Positions 9,636 through 22,298 of a stretch of 64,000 nucleotides of DNA are shown piece after piece (within the stretch, counting starts at the first letter, position 1; every line of letters starts with the position of its first letter). The position numbers and the translations under genes are program-made. The DNA is from Luteimonas salinisoli (GTDB lineage Bacteria > Pseudomonadota > Gammaproteobacteria > Xanthomonadales > Xanthomonadaceae): contig NZ_JACCKA010000088.1 in the NCBI RefSeq assembly GCF_013425525.1, positions 1 to 64,000 of the forward strand. The letters are read 5' to 3'. The notes below the pieces were generated by a model, which saw only the letters and a program-made list of their open reading frames with translations, had not been told where the DNA came from and searched no databases.

Positions 9636-10093
9636 TCCAGGAACCATCGCTGCCGATCGACATCCACGGCATCCAGCGACTGCTGCCGCACCGCTATCCG
9701 TTCCTGCTGGTCGACAGGGTGGTCGAGTTCGAGCGCAACCGCCGGGTCCGCTGCTACAAGAACGTCTCGGCCAACGAGCACTTCTTCCAGGGACATTTCC
9801 CGGGCCGCCCGGTGATGCCGGGCGTGCTGGTGGTCGAGGCCCTGGCGCAGGCCGGCGGCGTCCTCAGCCACCTGAGCAAGGACATCGAGTGCACGGGCCG
9901 GATTTCCTACCTGGTCAAGGTGGACAAGGCCAGGTTCGCGCGCATGGTGGTTCCCGGCGACCGCCTCGAGCTGGACGTGGAGATCCGCCGCGAGATCCGC
10001 AACATGACGCTGTACGCCGGCACCGCCAGCGTGGACGGCGCGGAGGTCGCCTGCGCCGAGATCCTCTGCGCCGAGGTCCAGGAGCGGGAATGA
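9632..10093 (+). CDS. fabZ: 3-hydroxyacyl-[ACP] dehydratase FabZ
   Basis: Dehydrates 3-hydroxyacyl-ACP in fatty-acid elongation and competes with LpxA/LpxD for the same substrate, which explains its conserved place in the lipid A cluster. 153 residues, hot-dog fold; [14 protein letters not shown] carries the catalytic His and [20 protein letters not shown] the catalytic Glu helix. Start overlaps the lpxD stop and its stop overlaps lpxA (ATGA at both ends). Confidence 0.97.
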   Translation: MIQEPSLPIDIHGIQRLLPHRYPFLLVDRVVEFERNRRVRCYKNVSANEHFFQGHFPGRPVMPGVLVVEALAQAGGVLSHLSKDIECTGRISYLVKVDKARFARMVVPGDRLELDVEIRREIRNMTLYAGTASVDGAEVACAEILCAEVQERE

Positions 10094-10878
10094 CCGACGC
10101 CGCGGCGATCCACCCGTCCGCGGCCGTCGATCCGTCGGCGCGGATCGGCGCGGGCGTCTCGATCGGCGCCTTCACCATGATCGGGCCGGAGGTCGAGATC
10201 GGCGCCGGCACCAGCGTCGGGCCGCACTGCAGCATCTCCGGGCCGACCCGGATCGGCCGCGACAACCGCATCCACGGCCATGCCGCGATCGGCGGCGAGC
10301 CGCAGGACAAGAAGTACCGCGGCGAGCGCGTCGAGCTCGAGATCGGCCACCGCAACACCGTCCGCGAGTTCGTCACCATCAACCGCGGCACCGGCGAGGG
10401 CGGCGGCTGCACGCGCATCGGCGACGACAACTGGCTGCTCGCCTACGTCCATATCGCCCACGACTGCCGGGTCGGCAGCCACTGCGTGTTCTCCAACAAC
10501 GCCACCCTCGCCGGGCACGTCGAGATCGGCGACCACGTGATCCTCAGCGGCTTCGTCGGCATCCACCAGTTCTGCCGGATCGGCATGCACGCCTTCGTCG
10601 GCATGGGCGCGTTCGTCAACGGCGACGTCCCGCCATTCGTGATGGTGGCGCAGGAAGGCTACGGTCGCCCGCGCGGGATCAACGGCGAGGGCCTGAAGCG
10701 CCGGGGTTTCGACGCCGCACGCACCGCGGCGATCAAGCGCGCCTACCGCGCCCTGTACCTGTCCGGCGGCAGCCAGGAGGAGATCCGCGCCCGCCTGGCG
10801 GAGATCGCCGGCGAGAGCGAGGACGTCCGCCGCATGCTCGAGTTCGTCGAGGCCGGCCAGCGCCCCCTGCTAAGATGA
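10090..10878 (+). CDS. lpxA: Acyl-ACP--UDP-N-acetylglucosamine O-acyltransferase
   Basis: First step of lipid A synthesis, adding 3-hydroxyacyl to the 3-OH of UDP-GlcNAc. 262 residues, the family length. Hexapeptide beta-helix from residue 5 ([14 protein letters not shown]), the catalytic His in [11 protein letters not shown], and the C-terminal helical domain ([23 protein letters not shown]). Translationally coupled to fabZ. Confidence 0.97.
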   Translation: MTDAAAIHPSAAVDPSARIGAGVSIGAFTMIGPEVEIGAGTSVGPHCSISGPTRIGRDNRIHGHAAIGGEPQDKKYRGERVELEIGHRNTVREFVTINRGTGEGGGCTRIGDDNWLLAYVHIAHDCRVGSHCVFSNNATLAGHVEIGDHVILSGFVGIHQFCRIGMHAFVGMGAFVNGDVPPFVMVAQEGYGRPRGINGEGLKRRGFDAARTAAIKRAYRALYLSGGSQEEIRARLAEIAGESEDVRRMLEFVEAGQRPLLR

Positions 10879-10917
10879 GCCGCCCCGGGCCGCGATGACC
10901 GCGACGACCGCCGAGCC

Positions 10918-12126
10918 GTGAACAGCGCATCGAATCCCGCCGCCACGGCCCCCCGCCCCCCGCCTCACGCCCCGCCCGCGCCGCGCTTCGCGCTGGTCGC
11001 CGGCGAGGCGTCCGGGGACCAGCTCGGCGCCGGCCTGATCCGCGAGCTGCGGCAGCGTCATCCGGCCGCGACATTCGCCGGCGTCGGCGGCAACGCCATG
11101 CGCGCGGCGGGGCTCGATGCCTGGCACGACGCTTCCGAACTCGCGGTCATGGGGCTGAGCGAGGTGCTCTCGCACCTGCCGCGGCTGCTGATGCTGCGTG
11201 CCGCGCTGCGGCGCCGGATCCTGGCGTGGCGGCCCGATGCCTTCATCGGCGTCGACGCGCCCGACTTCAACCTCGGCCTGGAACGCATGCTGCGCCTGCG
11301 CGGCGTGCGCACGGTGCACTACGTCAGTCCCTCGGTCTGGGCATGGCGCCGCGGCCGCGCGCGCGGCATCGGGCGCAGCGCCGACCGGGTACTGTGCCTG
11401 TTCCCGATGGAGCCGGAGATCTACGCCGGCTACGGCGTCGATGCGCGCTTCGTCGGCCACCCGATGGCCGACGAGATGGCACTCGACCCGGACCGGCGCG
11501 CGGCGCGAACGCGCCTCGACGTGCCCCGCGACGCTACCGTTCTGGCGGTGCTGCCCGGCTCGCGTCAGGGCGAGATCGCGCGGCTCGCGGAGGTGTTCCT
11601 GGAAGCCGCGGCGCTGGTGGCGGCGGAGATCCCGGGGCTGCAGGTGCTGGTGCCGGCGGCCGATGCGCACTGTGCGGAGGCGCTGCGCGCGCGGATCGCC
11701 GCCTCGCCGCTGCGCGGCGCCGGCGTACGCCTGCTCGACGGCCAGGCGCGCGAGGCGATGGTGGCGGCCGATGCGGTACTGCTGGCGTCCGGCACCGCCG
11801 CCCTGGAGGCGATGCTGGCCAAGCGCCCGATGGTGGTCGGCTACCGCATCGCCCGCGGGACATCCATCCTGGTCAGGGCCCTGGGCCTGCTGAAGATCGA
11901 CCGCTATTCGCTGCCCAACGTCCTCGCCGGCGAGACGCTGGTCCCTGAACTCGTGCAGGAGCAATGCACCGCTCCCAACCTCGCGGCCGCCGTGCTCGGC
12001 TGGCTGCGCGATCCCCAGGCCGTGGCCGCGCTGGAGCCGCGGTTCCGCCAGATCCACACCACGCTGCGGCGCGACGCCTCGGCGCGCGCCGCCGACGTGG
12101 TCGAGGCGCTGGTGGCCCGCCGGTGA
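10918..12126 (+). CDS. lpxB: Lipid-A-disaccharide synthase
   Basis: Glycosyltransferase (GT19) that joins UDP-2,3-diacylglucosamine and lipid X into the lipid A disaccharide; peripheral inner membrane. 402 residues from GTG 10918. A Pro/Ala-rich lead of about 25 residues precedes the conserved [21 protein letters not shown]. Also typical: [38 protein letters not shown]-like [12 protein letters not shown], and [11 protein letters not shown]. Stop overlaps rnhB (GTGA). The exact start is uncertain because no clear ribosome binding site precedes the GTG. Confidence 0.96.
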   Translation: MNSASNPAATAPRPPPHAPPAPRFALVAGEASGDQLGAGLIRELRQRHPAATFAGVGGNAMRAAGLDAWHDASELAVMGLSEVLSHLPRLLMLRAALRRRILAWRPDAFIGVDAPDFNLGLERMLRLRGVRTVHYVSPSVWAWRRGRARGIGRSADRVLCLFPMEPEIYAGYGVDARFVGHPMADEMALDPDRRAARTRLDVPRDATVLAVLPGSRQGEIARLAEVFLEAAALVAAEIPGLQVLVPAADAHCAEALRARIAASPLRGAGVRLLDGQAREAMVAADAVLLASGTAALEAMLAKRPMVVGYRIARGTSILVRALGLLKIDRYSLPNVLAGETLVPELVQEQCTAPNLAAAVLGWLRDPQAVAALEPRFRQIHTTLRRDASARAADVVEALVARR

Positions 12127-12761
12127 GCATTCTCGTCGCCGGCATCGACGAGGCGGGACGCGGGCCGCTGGCGGGGCCGGTGGTCGTCGCCGCCGTGGTG
12201 TTCGATCCGGCCCGGCCGCGCATCAACGGGCTCGACGATTCCAAGCGGCTGTGCGCGGCGCGGCGCGAGACGCTGTACGGACGCATCGTCGAGCGCGCGC
12301 TGGCCTGGCGCATCGTGTTCATCGAGGCCGACGAGATCGACCGCATCAACATCCTCCAGGCCACCCTGCTGGGCATGCGCCGCGCGCTGGAGGGCGTGCT
12401 GGAGACGGTCGGGGACCCGGCCGCCTGCGTCGCCCGCGTCGACGGCAACCAGCTGCCGCCGGGGCTGCCGTGCGCGGCCGAGGCGCTGGTCGGCGGCGAC
12501 GCGCGCGAGCGTTCGATCATGGCCGCATCGATCCTGGCCAAGGTGGCCAGGGACCGCGCAATGCACGAGCGCCATGCCCACCATCCCGGCTATCGCTTCG
12601 ACCTGCACAAGGGCTATTCGACGCCCGCCCACCTGGATGCCCTGGGCCGGCTCGGTCCCTGCCCGGAGCACCGTCGCAGCTTCGCGCCGGTGCGCCTGGC
12701 CGCACAGGGGTCGATGTTCGCGCTCGCCGCTTCGCCACTGCTGCCGGAAGCGTCAACCTGA
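12123..12761 (+). CDS. rnhB: Ribonuclease HII
   Basis: Removes ribonucleotides and RNA primers from DNA hybrids. 212 residues with the DEDD catalytic set: [12 protein letters not shown] (residues 7-18), [15 protein letters not shown] and [22 protein letters not shown] start overlaps the lpxB stop. Placement between lpxB and dnaE is conserved in gammaproteobacteria. Confidence 0.97.
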   Translation: MSILVAGIDEAGRGPLAGPVVVAAVVFDPARPRINGLDDSKRLCAARRETLYGRIVERALAWRIVFIEADEIDRINILQATLLGMRRALEGVLETVGDPAACVARVDGNQLPPGLPCAAEALVGGDARERSIMAASILAKVARDRAMHERHAHHPGYRFDLHKGYSTPAHLDALGRLGPCPEHRRSFAPVRLAAQGSMFALAASPLLPEAST

Positions 12762-12865
12762 ACCGGCGCGACGCGGCCGGCGTCGGGCGCCGGGCCCGGC
12801 CGCTGTCAAGCCTTGTCGGCACCGCCCCCCCGCCCTACCCTGCGTGCTGACGCGACGGTCGTCCG

Positions 12866-16441
<3,576 letters not shown>

Positions 16442-16499
16442 GCCGCGCCCCACGGGCGCGGCCATCCCTGGCCGTACGCGGGCGCGGGCCCGGTTCGGC

Positions 16500-16505
16500 T
16501 AGACT
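16500..16505 (+). promoter_or_regulatory. Probable -10 box (TAGACT) of accA
   Basis: GGCTAGACTGT lies 28 bases before the accA ATG, at the end of a GC-only stretch. The same CTAGACT/TTAGACT word precedes xseB (19.89 kb) and the second M13 peptidase (63.56 kb), suggesting a shared vegetative -10 element. Confidence 0.4.
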
Positions 16506-16532
16506 GTCGCCTTTCCGCGGCCGATCCCGCCG

Positions 16533-17492
16533 ATGAACCCGAATTACCTCGATTTCGAACAGCCCATCGCCGACCTGGAAGCCAAGATCCAGGAACTGCG
16601 CCAAGCCAGCTCCGGGCCCGCGGTCAACATCGACGCCGAGATCCATGCGCTGCAGGACAAGCTGCGCAAGCGCACCGCGCAGATCTTCCGCGACCTCAGC
16701 CCCTGGCAGGTCTCGCAGCTCGCCCGCCACCCGGCCAGGCCGTACACCTACGACTACGTGCGGGTGATGTGCGACGAGTTCGAGGAGCTGGCCGGCGACC
16801 GCGCCTTCTCCGACGACGCCGCCATCGTCGGCGGGCTGGGCCGCATCGACGGACGCAGCGTGATGATCGTCGGCCACGAAAAGGGCCGCGATACCAAGGC
16901 CAAGGTGCGCCGCAATTTCGGCATGCCGCGACCGGAGGGCTACCGCAAGGCGCTCCGGCTGATGAAGATGGCCGAGCGCTTCGGCCTGCCGCTGCTGACC
17001 TTCATCGACACCCCCGGAGCCTACCCCGGCATCGGCGCCGAGGAGCGCGGGCAGTCCGAGGCGATCGCGCGCAACCTGCTGGAAATGGCGGAACTGCGCG
17101 TCCCGATCGTCTGCACGGTGATCGGCGAGGGCGGCTCCGGCGGTGCGCTGGCGATCGGCGTGGGCGACCGCACCCTGATGATGGAGTACAGCACCTACTC
17201 GGTGATCTCTCCCGAGGGCTGCGCCTCGATCCTGTGGAAGGATGCCGAGAGGAAGCGCGACGCCGCCGAGCAGCTGGGGCTGACCGCTCGGCGCCTGCTC
17301 GAACTCGGACTGATCGACAAGCTGGTGCGCGAGCCGATCGGCGGCGCCCACCGCAACCCGCGGCAGACCGCCACCCGGCTGAAGGCGGTGCTGCTCAACG
17401 AACTGGACGCGCTGCAGCAGCTTCCGCTGCCGGAGCTGCTGGAACGCCGCTACCGCCGGCTGCGCGGCTATGGCGCCTACGAGGCCGCCTGA
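16533..17492 (+). CDS. accA: Acetyl-CoA carboxylase carboxyltransferase subunit alpha
   Basis: With AccD transfers the carboxyl group from biotin to acetyl-CoA, giving malonyl-CoA for fatty acids. 319 residues, same as E. coli. [19 protein letters not shown] start, [40 protein letters not shown] and [14 protein letters not shown] are crotonase-fold signatures. Follows dnaE as in related bacteria, after a 91-base gap with its own likely promoter. Confidence 0.98.
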   Translation: MNPNYLDFEQPIADLEAKIQELRQASSGPAVNIDAEIHALQDKLRKRTAQIFRDLSPWQVSQLARHPARPYTYDYVRVMCDEFEELAGDRAFSDDAAIVGGLGRIDGRSVMIVGHEKGRDTKAKVRRNFGMPRPEGYRKALRLMKMAERFGLPLLTFIDTPGAYPGIGAEERGQSEAIARNLLEMAELRVPIVCTVIGEGGSGGALAIGVGDRTLMMEYSTYSVISPEGCASILWKDAERKRDAAEQLGLTARRLLELGLIDKLVREPIGGAHRNPRQTATRLKAVLLNELDALQQLPLPELLERRYRRLRGYGAYEAA

Positions 17493-17530
17493 TCCGGCTG
17501 CCGGCCGTCCGCCACTGACAGGGAGCGTCG

Positions 17531-18265
17531 ATGAGCCCGATCCTGCTGTTCTCGATCCTGCTGCAGATCGGCTGCGCGGTGCACGTGGTGCGCACCGGGC
17601 GCCCGCTGTACTGGGTCTTCATCCTGCTGATCGGTTCGTACATCGCCGTGGCGATCTACCTGGTCGCCGAGGTACTGCCCGGCACGGGCGGCGGCCGGGT
17701 CCGGCCGGTGATCCGCGGCCTGCACGACCGGATCGACCCCGAACGCGGAAAGCGCCAGGCCGCCCGCCAGCTCGAGCTGGCGGACACCGGCGACAACCGC
17801 CGCAGGCTGGCCGAGCAGAGCCTGGCCGCGGGCGACTACCAGCAGGCCTCGGAGCTGTACCGCTCCGCTCTCCGCGGCATCTACGCCACCGATCCGTACC
17901 TCATGCTCGGACTGGCGAAGGCGCAATTCGCGCTCGAACTGCCGCACGAGGCCAGGAAAACGCTCGACGGGCTGATCGCCGCGAATCCGGACTTCCGTTC
18001 CAGCGACGGCCACCTGCTGTACGCCCGCGCCGTCGAAGCCAGCGGCGACGTCGCGGCGGCGCTGCACGAGTACGAAGCGCTGGCGCCGGGCTATCCCGGC
18101 GAGGAAGCGCGCGTCCGCCATGGCCTGCTGCTGAAACGGACCGGCGATCGCGACGCGGCCGCCGAACTGTTCAGGGAGACGCTCAAGCGCGCGGAGACCT
18201 CGCCGCCCTACTACCGGCGTGAACAGCGCGAGTGGATCGCCATCGCCGAGCGCGAACTGGGCTGA
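17531..18265 (+). CDS. Membrane-anchored tetratricopeptide-repeat protein
   Basis: 244 residues. Two hydrophobic segments at the N-terminus (about 2-18 and 25-45; PILLFSILLQIGCAVHVV, YWVFILLIGSYIAVAIYLV), then a soluble helical part with TPR-like repeats (ADTGDNRRRLAEQSLAAGDY from about residue 84; YLMLGLAKAQFALELPHEA; HLLYARAVEASGDVAAALHEYEAL). A GGGAG ribosome binding site sits six bases before the ATG. 38 bases after accA, so possibly co-transcribed. The function is unknown; a scaffold role for an inner-membrane complex is only suggested by the TPRs. Confidence 0.8.
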   Translation: MSPILLFSILLQIGCAVHVVRTGRPLYWVFILLIGSYIAVAIYLVAEVLPGTGGGRVRPVIRGLHDRIDPERGKRQAARQLELADTGDNRRRLAEQSLAAGDYQQASELYRSALRGIYATDPYLMLGLAKAQFALELPHEARKTLDGLIAANPDFRSSDGHLLYARAVEASGDVAAALHEYEALAPGYPGEEARVRHGLLLKRTGDRDAAAELFRETLKRAETSPPYYRREQREWIAIAERELG

Positions 18266-18475
18266 ACGCCGCCTGCGGACCGCCCTTGGCGCCCGAATCG
18301 GCGGAAGGCTACCATCGGGCGACCGGCACGGCCCGGCATCGGGCAAGAGACGCATGACCACCCAGGGAACCGCCGCGCTTCGGACCGCCAGGGTCGCCGG
18401 CATCCGGATCGCAGCCGAATGAGCCGTTCCGTGCAGCGGAGCCGGACCCGACGGCCGGGCGACCGTCCCCCAGCG

Positions 18476-19852
18476 ATGCGCATTTCCACCCTGCAGGCGC
18501 AACTGTCGCGATACGCGCACCTCGCCGAGGCGCATCCGCTGCTGATCGGCTACAGCGGCGGCGTCGACTCCACGGTGCTGCTGCACGCTCTCCTGGAGAG
18601 CCGGGCGCCAGGGCGCAGCCGCGGCCTGCGCGCGATCCACGTCCATCACGGGCTGCAGCCCGAGGCCGATGCCTGGGCCGCCCACTGCCGGCGCACCTGC
18701 GATGCGCTCGGCGTGCCGTTGCGGATCGTTCGCGTCGACGTACGCAGCGACACCGGCACCGGCCCGGAGGCGGCCGCCCGCGCGGCGCGCCACGCCGCGT
18801 TCGAGGCGGAACTCGAGCCCGGCGAGGTCCTGGCGCTCGCGCACCACCGCGACGATCAGGCCGAGACCTTCCTGCTGCGCGCGCTGAGAGGCGCGGGTGC
18901 GGACGGCCTGGGCGCCATGGCGCCATGGCGGCGCCATGGCCGAGGCTGGCTGTGGCGGCCGCTGCTCGGGGTCGCGCGCGCCGAGCTTCTGGCCGAGGCG
19001 CGGGCGCGCGGCCTGGAATGGATCGAGGATCCCGCCAACGCCGAGAGCCGCCACGACCGCAATTTCCTCCGCCACCAGGTGCTGCCGCTGCTGCAGCAAC
19101 GTTGGCCGCACGCCCACGCCGCGTTCGCCGAAAGCGCACGGCTGTCCGCCGAGGCCTGCGCGCTGCTCGGCGAGGAGGACGCCCTGGCGCTGGCGATGGC
19201 GCGCACCGCCGATCCGCAGGCGCTGTCGGTCGCACGCCTGCTGCAGTTGCCGGAGCCCCGGCGCGCGCGGGTGCTGCGGCTGTGGGTGGGAGCCGCAGGG
19301 CTGCCGCCGCTGCCGGCGCGCGGAGTGCGGCAGATCGAGGCGCAGCTCCTGCACGCCGGCGTCGACCGCATCCCGGCTTTCGCCTGGCACGGTGCGGAGC
19401 TGCGGCGCTGGCGCGGGCAGCTGCACGCCGACTGGCAGCGCCCGGCGCTGCCCGCGGATCTCGATCTCGCCTGGAAGGCGCCATACGCGCCGCTGCCGCT
19501 GCCGGGCGGCGGCCGGCTGGCGTTCGATCCGCCCATCCACGGCCATGCGGATGCGCCGGCCGACGAGGCGCCCGCCGGCGCTTCGCTCGGGTCGACGCTC
19601 CGGGTGCGGGCACGCCGCGGCGGCGAACGCATCCGCCTGCCCGGGCGCCGCCACAGCCATTCGCTCAAGCACGTGCTGCAGGCACTGGGCGTTCCGCCCT
19701 GGGTGCGCGAGCGGATGCCGCTGCTGGTGAACGACGACGGCAGCGTGCTCGCCGCCGGGTGCGTGGCGGTCTCCGCCTCCCTCGACGCCTGGCTGCGCGT
19801 CCGGCGGCTGCGACTGGCCTGGTCGCCGGACCCGGACCCTGACACGGACTGA
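18476..19852 (+). CDS. tilS: tRNA(Ile)-lysidine synthetase
   Basis: ATP-dependent modification of C34 of the CAU-anticodon tRNA-Ile to lysidine, changing charging from Met to Ile; essential. 458 residues from ATG 18476; an in-frame ATG at 18419 would add 19 Arg-rich residues. PP-loop SGGVDSTVLLHALL near residue 25, IHVHHGLQ, ALAHHRDDQAETFLLRALRG and NFLRHQVLPLLQ define the catalytic half; the C-terminal TilS domain shows the GGERIRLPGRRHSHSLK motif. About 210 bases upstream carry nothing I can assign. Confidence 0.95.
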   Translation: MRISTLQAQLSRYAHLAEAHPLLIGYSGGVDSTVLLHALLESRAPGRSRGLRAIHVHHGLQPEADAWAAHCRRTCDALGVPLRIVRVDVRSDTGTGPEAAARAARHAAFEAELEPGEVLALAHHRDDQAETFLLRALRGAGADGLGAMAPWRRHGRGWLWRPLLGVARAELLAEARARGLEWIEDPANAESRHDRNFLRHQVLPLLQQRWPHAHAAFAESARLSAEACALLGEEDALALAMARTADPQALSVARLLQLPEPRRARVLRLWVGAAGLPPLPARGVRQIEAQLLHAGVDRIPAFAWHGAELRRWRGQLHADWQRPALPADLDLAWKAPYAPLPLPGGGRLAFDPPIHGHADAPADEAPAGASLGSTLRVRARRGGERIRLPGRRHSHSLKHVLQALGVPPWVRERMPLLVNDDGSVLAAGCVAVSASLDAWLRVRRLRLAWSPDPDPDTD

Positions 19853-19892
19853 CCGCGACCGCCGCCGGCCTGCGTCCGCGCAACGCTTCGCT

Positions 19893-19898
19893 TAGACT
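19893..19898 (+). promoter_or_regulatory. Possible -10 box (TAGACT) at a leaderless-like xseB start
   Basis: TTAGACT ends six bases before the xseB ATG, and no ribosome binding site fits between. If used, transcription would begin at about the start codon, giving a leaderless mRNA. The -35 region is weak. Confidence 0.35.
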
Positions 19899-19904
19899 TG
19901 TCCG

Positions 19905-20192
19905 ATGCCGCGCAAACCAGCCCCCGACACCGACCCGACCCCCGGCGTCGCCGACTTCGAACAGTCGCTCGACCAGCTCGAACAGCTGGTGGAGAAGATG
20001 GAAGGCGGCGAAATGAGCCTGGACGAATCCCTGGCCGCCTACGAACGCGGCGTGGGCCTTTACCGGCGCTGCCAGCAGGCACTCGAGCGGGCCGAGCTGC
20101 GCGTGAAGCTGCTCAGCGAACCCGAGCGTCCCGACAGCGCCGAGCCCTTTCCAGGCGCGTCCCGCGCACCCGGCGCTGGCGACGATGCCTGA
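19905..20192 (+). CDS. xseB: Exodeoxyribonuclease VII small subunit
   Basis: Small subunit that coats and regulates XseA in ssDNA degradation. 95 residues; the core [40 protein letters not shown] and [14 protein letters not shown] is typical, with an added hydrophilic tail (about 30 residues). Stop lies inside the start of ispA (8-base overlap), the classic xseB-ispA pair; dxs, often next, is not here. Confidence 0.96.
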   Translation: MPRKPAPDTDPTPGVADFEQSLDQLEQLVEKMEGGEMSLDESLAAYERGVGLYRRCQQALERAELRVKLLSEPERPDSAEPFPGASRAPGAGDDA

Positions 20193-21171
20193 GACGGTCG
20201 CGGGGCCCGACCTGCAGCCGCGGCTGCAGGCTTGGCGCGGGCGCGCCGACGCCGCGCTCGAACGCGCACTGTTCTCGCTCCGCCACGGCGAGCCGCGGCT
20301 GCTGGCGGCGATGCGCTACGCGGTGCTGCCGGGCGGCAAGCGCATCCGGCCGCTGCTGGTCTACGCGAGCGGCCACGCATTCGGCGCCGCGGACGACGTC
20401 CTGGACGCACCCGCGGCGGCGGTGGAACTGATTCACGCCTATTCCCTGGTGCACGACGACCTGCCTGCGATGGACGACGACGCGCTGCGCCGCGGCCGGC
20501 CGACCCTCCACGTCGCCTTCGACGAGGCGACGGCGATCCTGGCCGGCGACGCGCTGCAGGCGCTGGCCTTCTCGGTGCTGGCCGAATCGCCGGTGGACAA
20601 CGGGCGCCGCGTGGCGATGCTGCGCGAGCTGGCCGGCGCCGCCGGCGCCGACGGCATGTGCGGCGGGCAGGCGCGCGATCTGGCGGCGACGGGAAAGAAA
20701 AGGGGTCAGAGTCATTTTTTGGATCGGGAACCTGAAGCGACCCGGCATCTACCTCCAAAAAATGACTCTGACCCCTTTTCTTCTTTTCCGCCCGCCGATC
20801 TCGAACGCCTGCACGCCATGAAGACCGGCGCCCTCCTGCGCGCGGCGGTGCGGCTGGGCGCGATCGCCGCGGGCGCAGACGCTTCAGCGCGGATGCATCT
20901 CGACCGCTATGCGGCGGCGCTCGGCCTCGGTTTCCAGATCCGCGACGACCTGCTCGACATCGAGGGCGACAGCGCCACCCTCGGCAAGACCGCCGGCAAG
21001 GACGCAGCCCAGGCCAAGGCCACCTTCCCGGCCGTCCTCGGGGTGGAGGCCTCGCGCAGGCGGCTGGCCGAACTGGACGACGAGATGACCGGCGCGCTCG
21101 ACGCGCTCGGAGCGGGCTCCTTCGCCCCGCTGCGGCACCTCGGTCGCCAGGCGATCGAGCGCAGCCACTAG
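20185..21171 (+). CDS. ispA: (2E,6E)-farnesyl diphosphate synthase with palindrome-encoded insertion
   Basis: Makes farnesyl-PP from DMAPP/GPP and IPP, feeding UppS and quinone synthesis. 328 residues against about 299 in E. coli. First Asp-rich motif [16 protein letters not shown] (around residue 92), GGKRIRP, and second Asp-rich motif [13 protein letters not shown] near residue 255. Between [13 protein letters not shown] and [18 protein letters not shown] there are about 34 extra residues (169-202; KKRGQSHF ... KNDSDPF) encoded by an inverted-repeat element at 20697-20780. In E. coli IspA this site is a short loop (AEGKHVPL). The reading frame is intact, so activity is probably kept. Confidence 0.95.
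   Translation: MPETVAGPDLQPRLQAWRGRADAALERALFSLRHGEPRLLAAMRYAVLPGGKRIRPLLVYASGHAFGAADDVLDAPAAAVELIHAYSLVHDDLPAMDDDALRRGRPTLHVAFDEATAILAGDALQALAFSVLAESPVDNGRRVAMLRELAGAAGADGMCGGQARDLAATGKKRGQSHFLDREPEATRHLPPKNDSDPFSSFPPADLERLHAMKTGALLRAAVRLGAIAAGADASARMHLDRYAAALGLGFQIRDDLLDIEGDSATLGKTAGKDAAQAKATFPAVLGVEASRRRLAELDDEMTGALDALGAGSFAPLRHLGRQAIERSH
20697..20780 (+). repeat. GGGGTCAGAGTC palindromic element inside ispA
   Basis: Perfect 24-base inverted repeat: left arm 20697-20720, right arm 20757-20780, each built on AAAAGGGGTCAGAGTCATTT. The 36-base spacer (GGATCGGGAACCTGAAGCGA...) is nearly the same as the spacer of the element at 24310-24395, so both are copies of one dispersed family. Similar words flank REP-associated (RAYT) elements in many proteobacteria, but no transposase is in the window. 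Confidence 0.9.
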
Positions 21172-21176
21172 TCCGC

Positions 21177-21617
21177 TCAGGTCAGCACGCGGATGCTCAG
21201 CGGGTAGCGGTAGGTCTCGCCGTTCCAGGCCTTGACCATGGCGACGATGCTGCACACCAGCCACAGCAGGGCGATCGCCGCGATCAGCAGCAGCAGTACG
21301 ATGCCCGCCGGGATGGTGAGGATCGCACCCAGCCCCAGCGTCAGCACCGTCGCACCGACCAGGGCAACGCCCGCGGCCAGCGCGACGGCGGCGTAGATCA
21401 GCATGCTGAGGTTGAAATTGACCGCTTCGCGCGCGTGTTCGGCCGCGAACGGCGAATCGTCGCGCTTGAGCAGATAGACGATGCCTGCGCCCACCACACC
21501 GGCCACGCCCACCAGCCAGCTGGTCATCAGCGCCAGGATCAGCGCCGCGAGGTGCGCGGCGGCGGCCCACTGCCGCTCCGTGGCGGCCGGGTTCGCGGTT
21601 TGCACGGTAGGTTCCAT
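21177..21617 (-). CDS. DUF4870 (Tic20-like) small membrane protein, copy 1
   Basis: 146 residues from ATG 21617, which has GGGAG eight bases ahead; the frame extends 23 codons further without a good start. TERQWAAAAHLAALI opens the domain, then three or four hydrophobic segments and the conserved FAAEHAREAVNFNLSMLIY and YRYPLSIRVL ending. DUF4870 proteins are uncharacterised inner-membrane proteins. Paralogue of the next gene on the same strand; converges with ispA, only 5 bases between stops. Confidence 0.88.
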   Translation of the reverse strand: MEPTVQTANPAATERQWAAAAHLAALILALMTSWLVGVAGVVGAGIVYLLKRDDSPFAAEHAREAVNFNLSMLIYAAVALAAGVALVGATVLTLGLGAILTIPAGIVLLLLIAAIALLWLVCSIVAMVKAWNGETYRYPLSIRVLT

Positions 21618-21753
21618 CGCTCGACTCCCGCCGGAAGGAGATTGTCCGGCCATAGTCGATGATGGGGCCACGGCTCCCGCGCTCAAGCCAACTCATGGCC
21701 TATGCCGGGCATGCCGGCCGTGCACGCGGCGCCCGGCCGCCGTCGCGGAGGCG

Positions 21754-22206
21754 CTACTTGACCAGCCGGATGGCGAACGGATAGCGGTAGGCCACGCCCT
21801 CGTTGGACTTGATCGCCGCAATGACGATGAACACCAGCGCCGCGACGCCAATGATCAGCATGAGCGGGATGACGATCAGGAAGCCGATGCCGAAGGTCAG
21901 GATGCCGAGCATGAACAGCACCAGGAACAGCCCCGCCAGGGTGATGTTGAAGTTCAGCGCCTCCCTGGCCTGGTCCGCGACGAAGGGCATGGTCTCCTTC
22001 TTCACCAGCCAGATGACCAGCGGACCGATGAAGCATCCGATGCTGCCCGCCCAGCCGGCCGTGACCAGGCCGCCCAGCAGCGCGGACAGATGCGCGAACA
22101 TCGCCCACTGCCGCTCCTCGGCGCCGATGCCGCTGGCGTGCTCGGGTGCGGGCGCGGGTGGCGGCGCCGGTGGTGGTGGTGGTGCGGTTTCGTGTGGATC
22201 GGTCAT
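21754..22206 (-). CDS. DUF4870 (Tic20-like) small membrane protein, copy 2
   Basis: 150 residues from ATG 22206, with an AGAGGGGG ribosome binding site. A Pro/Ala-rich N-terminus (ETAPPPPPAPPPAPAPEH) precedes AEERQWAMFAHLSALLGGL, hydrophobic segments, FVADQAREALNFNITL and YRYPFAIRLVK. Shares domain layout with the 21.2-kb gene, consistent with tandem duplication and divergence. Lies downstream of pmbA on the same strand. Function unknown. Confidence 0.9.
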   Translation of the reverse strand: MTDPHETAPPPPPAPPPAPAPEHASGIGAEERQWAMFAHLSALLGGLVTAGWAGSIGCFIGPLVIWLVKKETMPFVADQAREALNFNITLAGLFLVLFMLGILTFGIGFLIVIPLMLIIGVAALVFIVIAAIKSNEGVAYRYPFAIRLVK

Positions 22207-22298
22207 GAAAGCCCCCTCTGCGCCGACGCGTTTCACCCGCCGGGACAGGCGCGTTCCCGGCGGCCGTTGGGACCGAGTCCCATCCCCCAAGCTTAACG

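Noticed and set aside
18419-18475. N-terminal extension of TilS from ATG 18419
   Set aside because: Adds 19 Arg/Pro-rich residues absent from the family before the usual short lead to SGGVDS.
20697-20780. ispA as a pseudogene split by the palindrome
   Set aside because: Both Asp-rich motifs and the frame are intact across the insertion, so loss of function is not supported.
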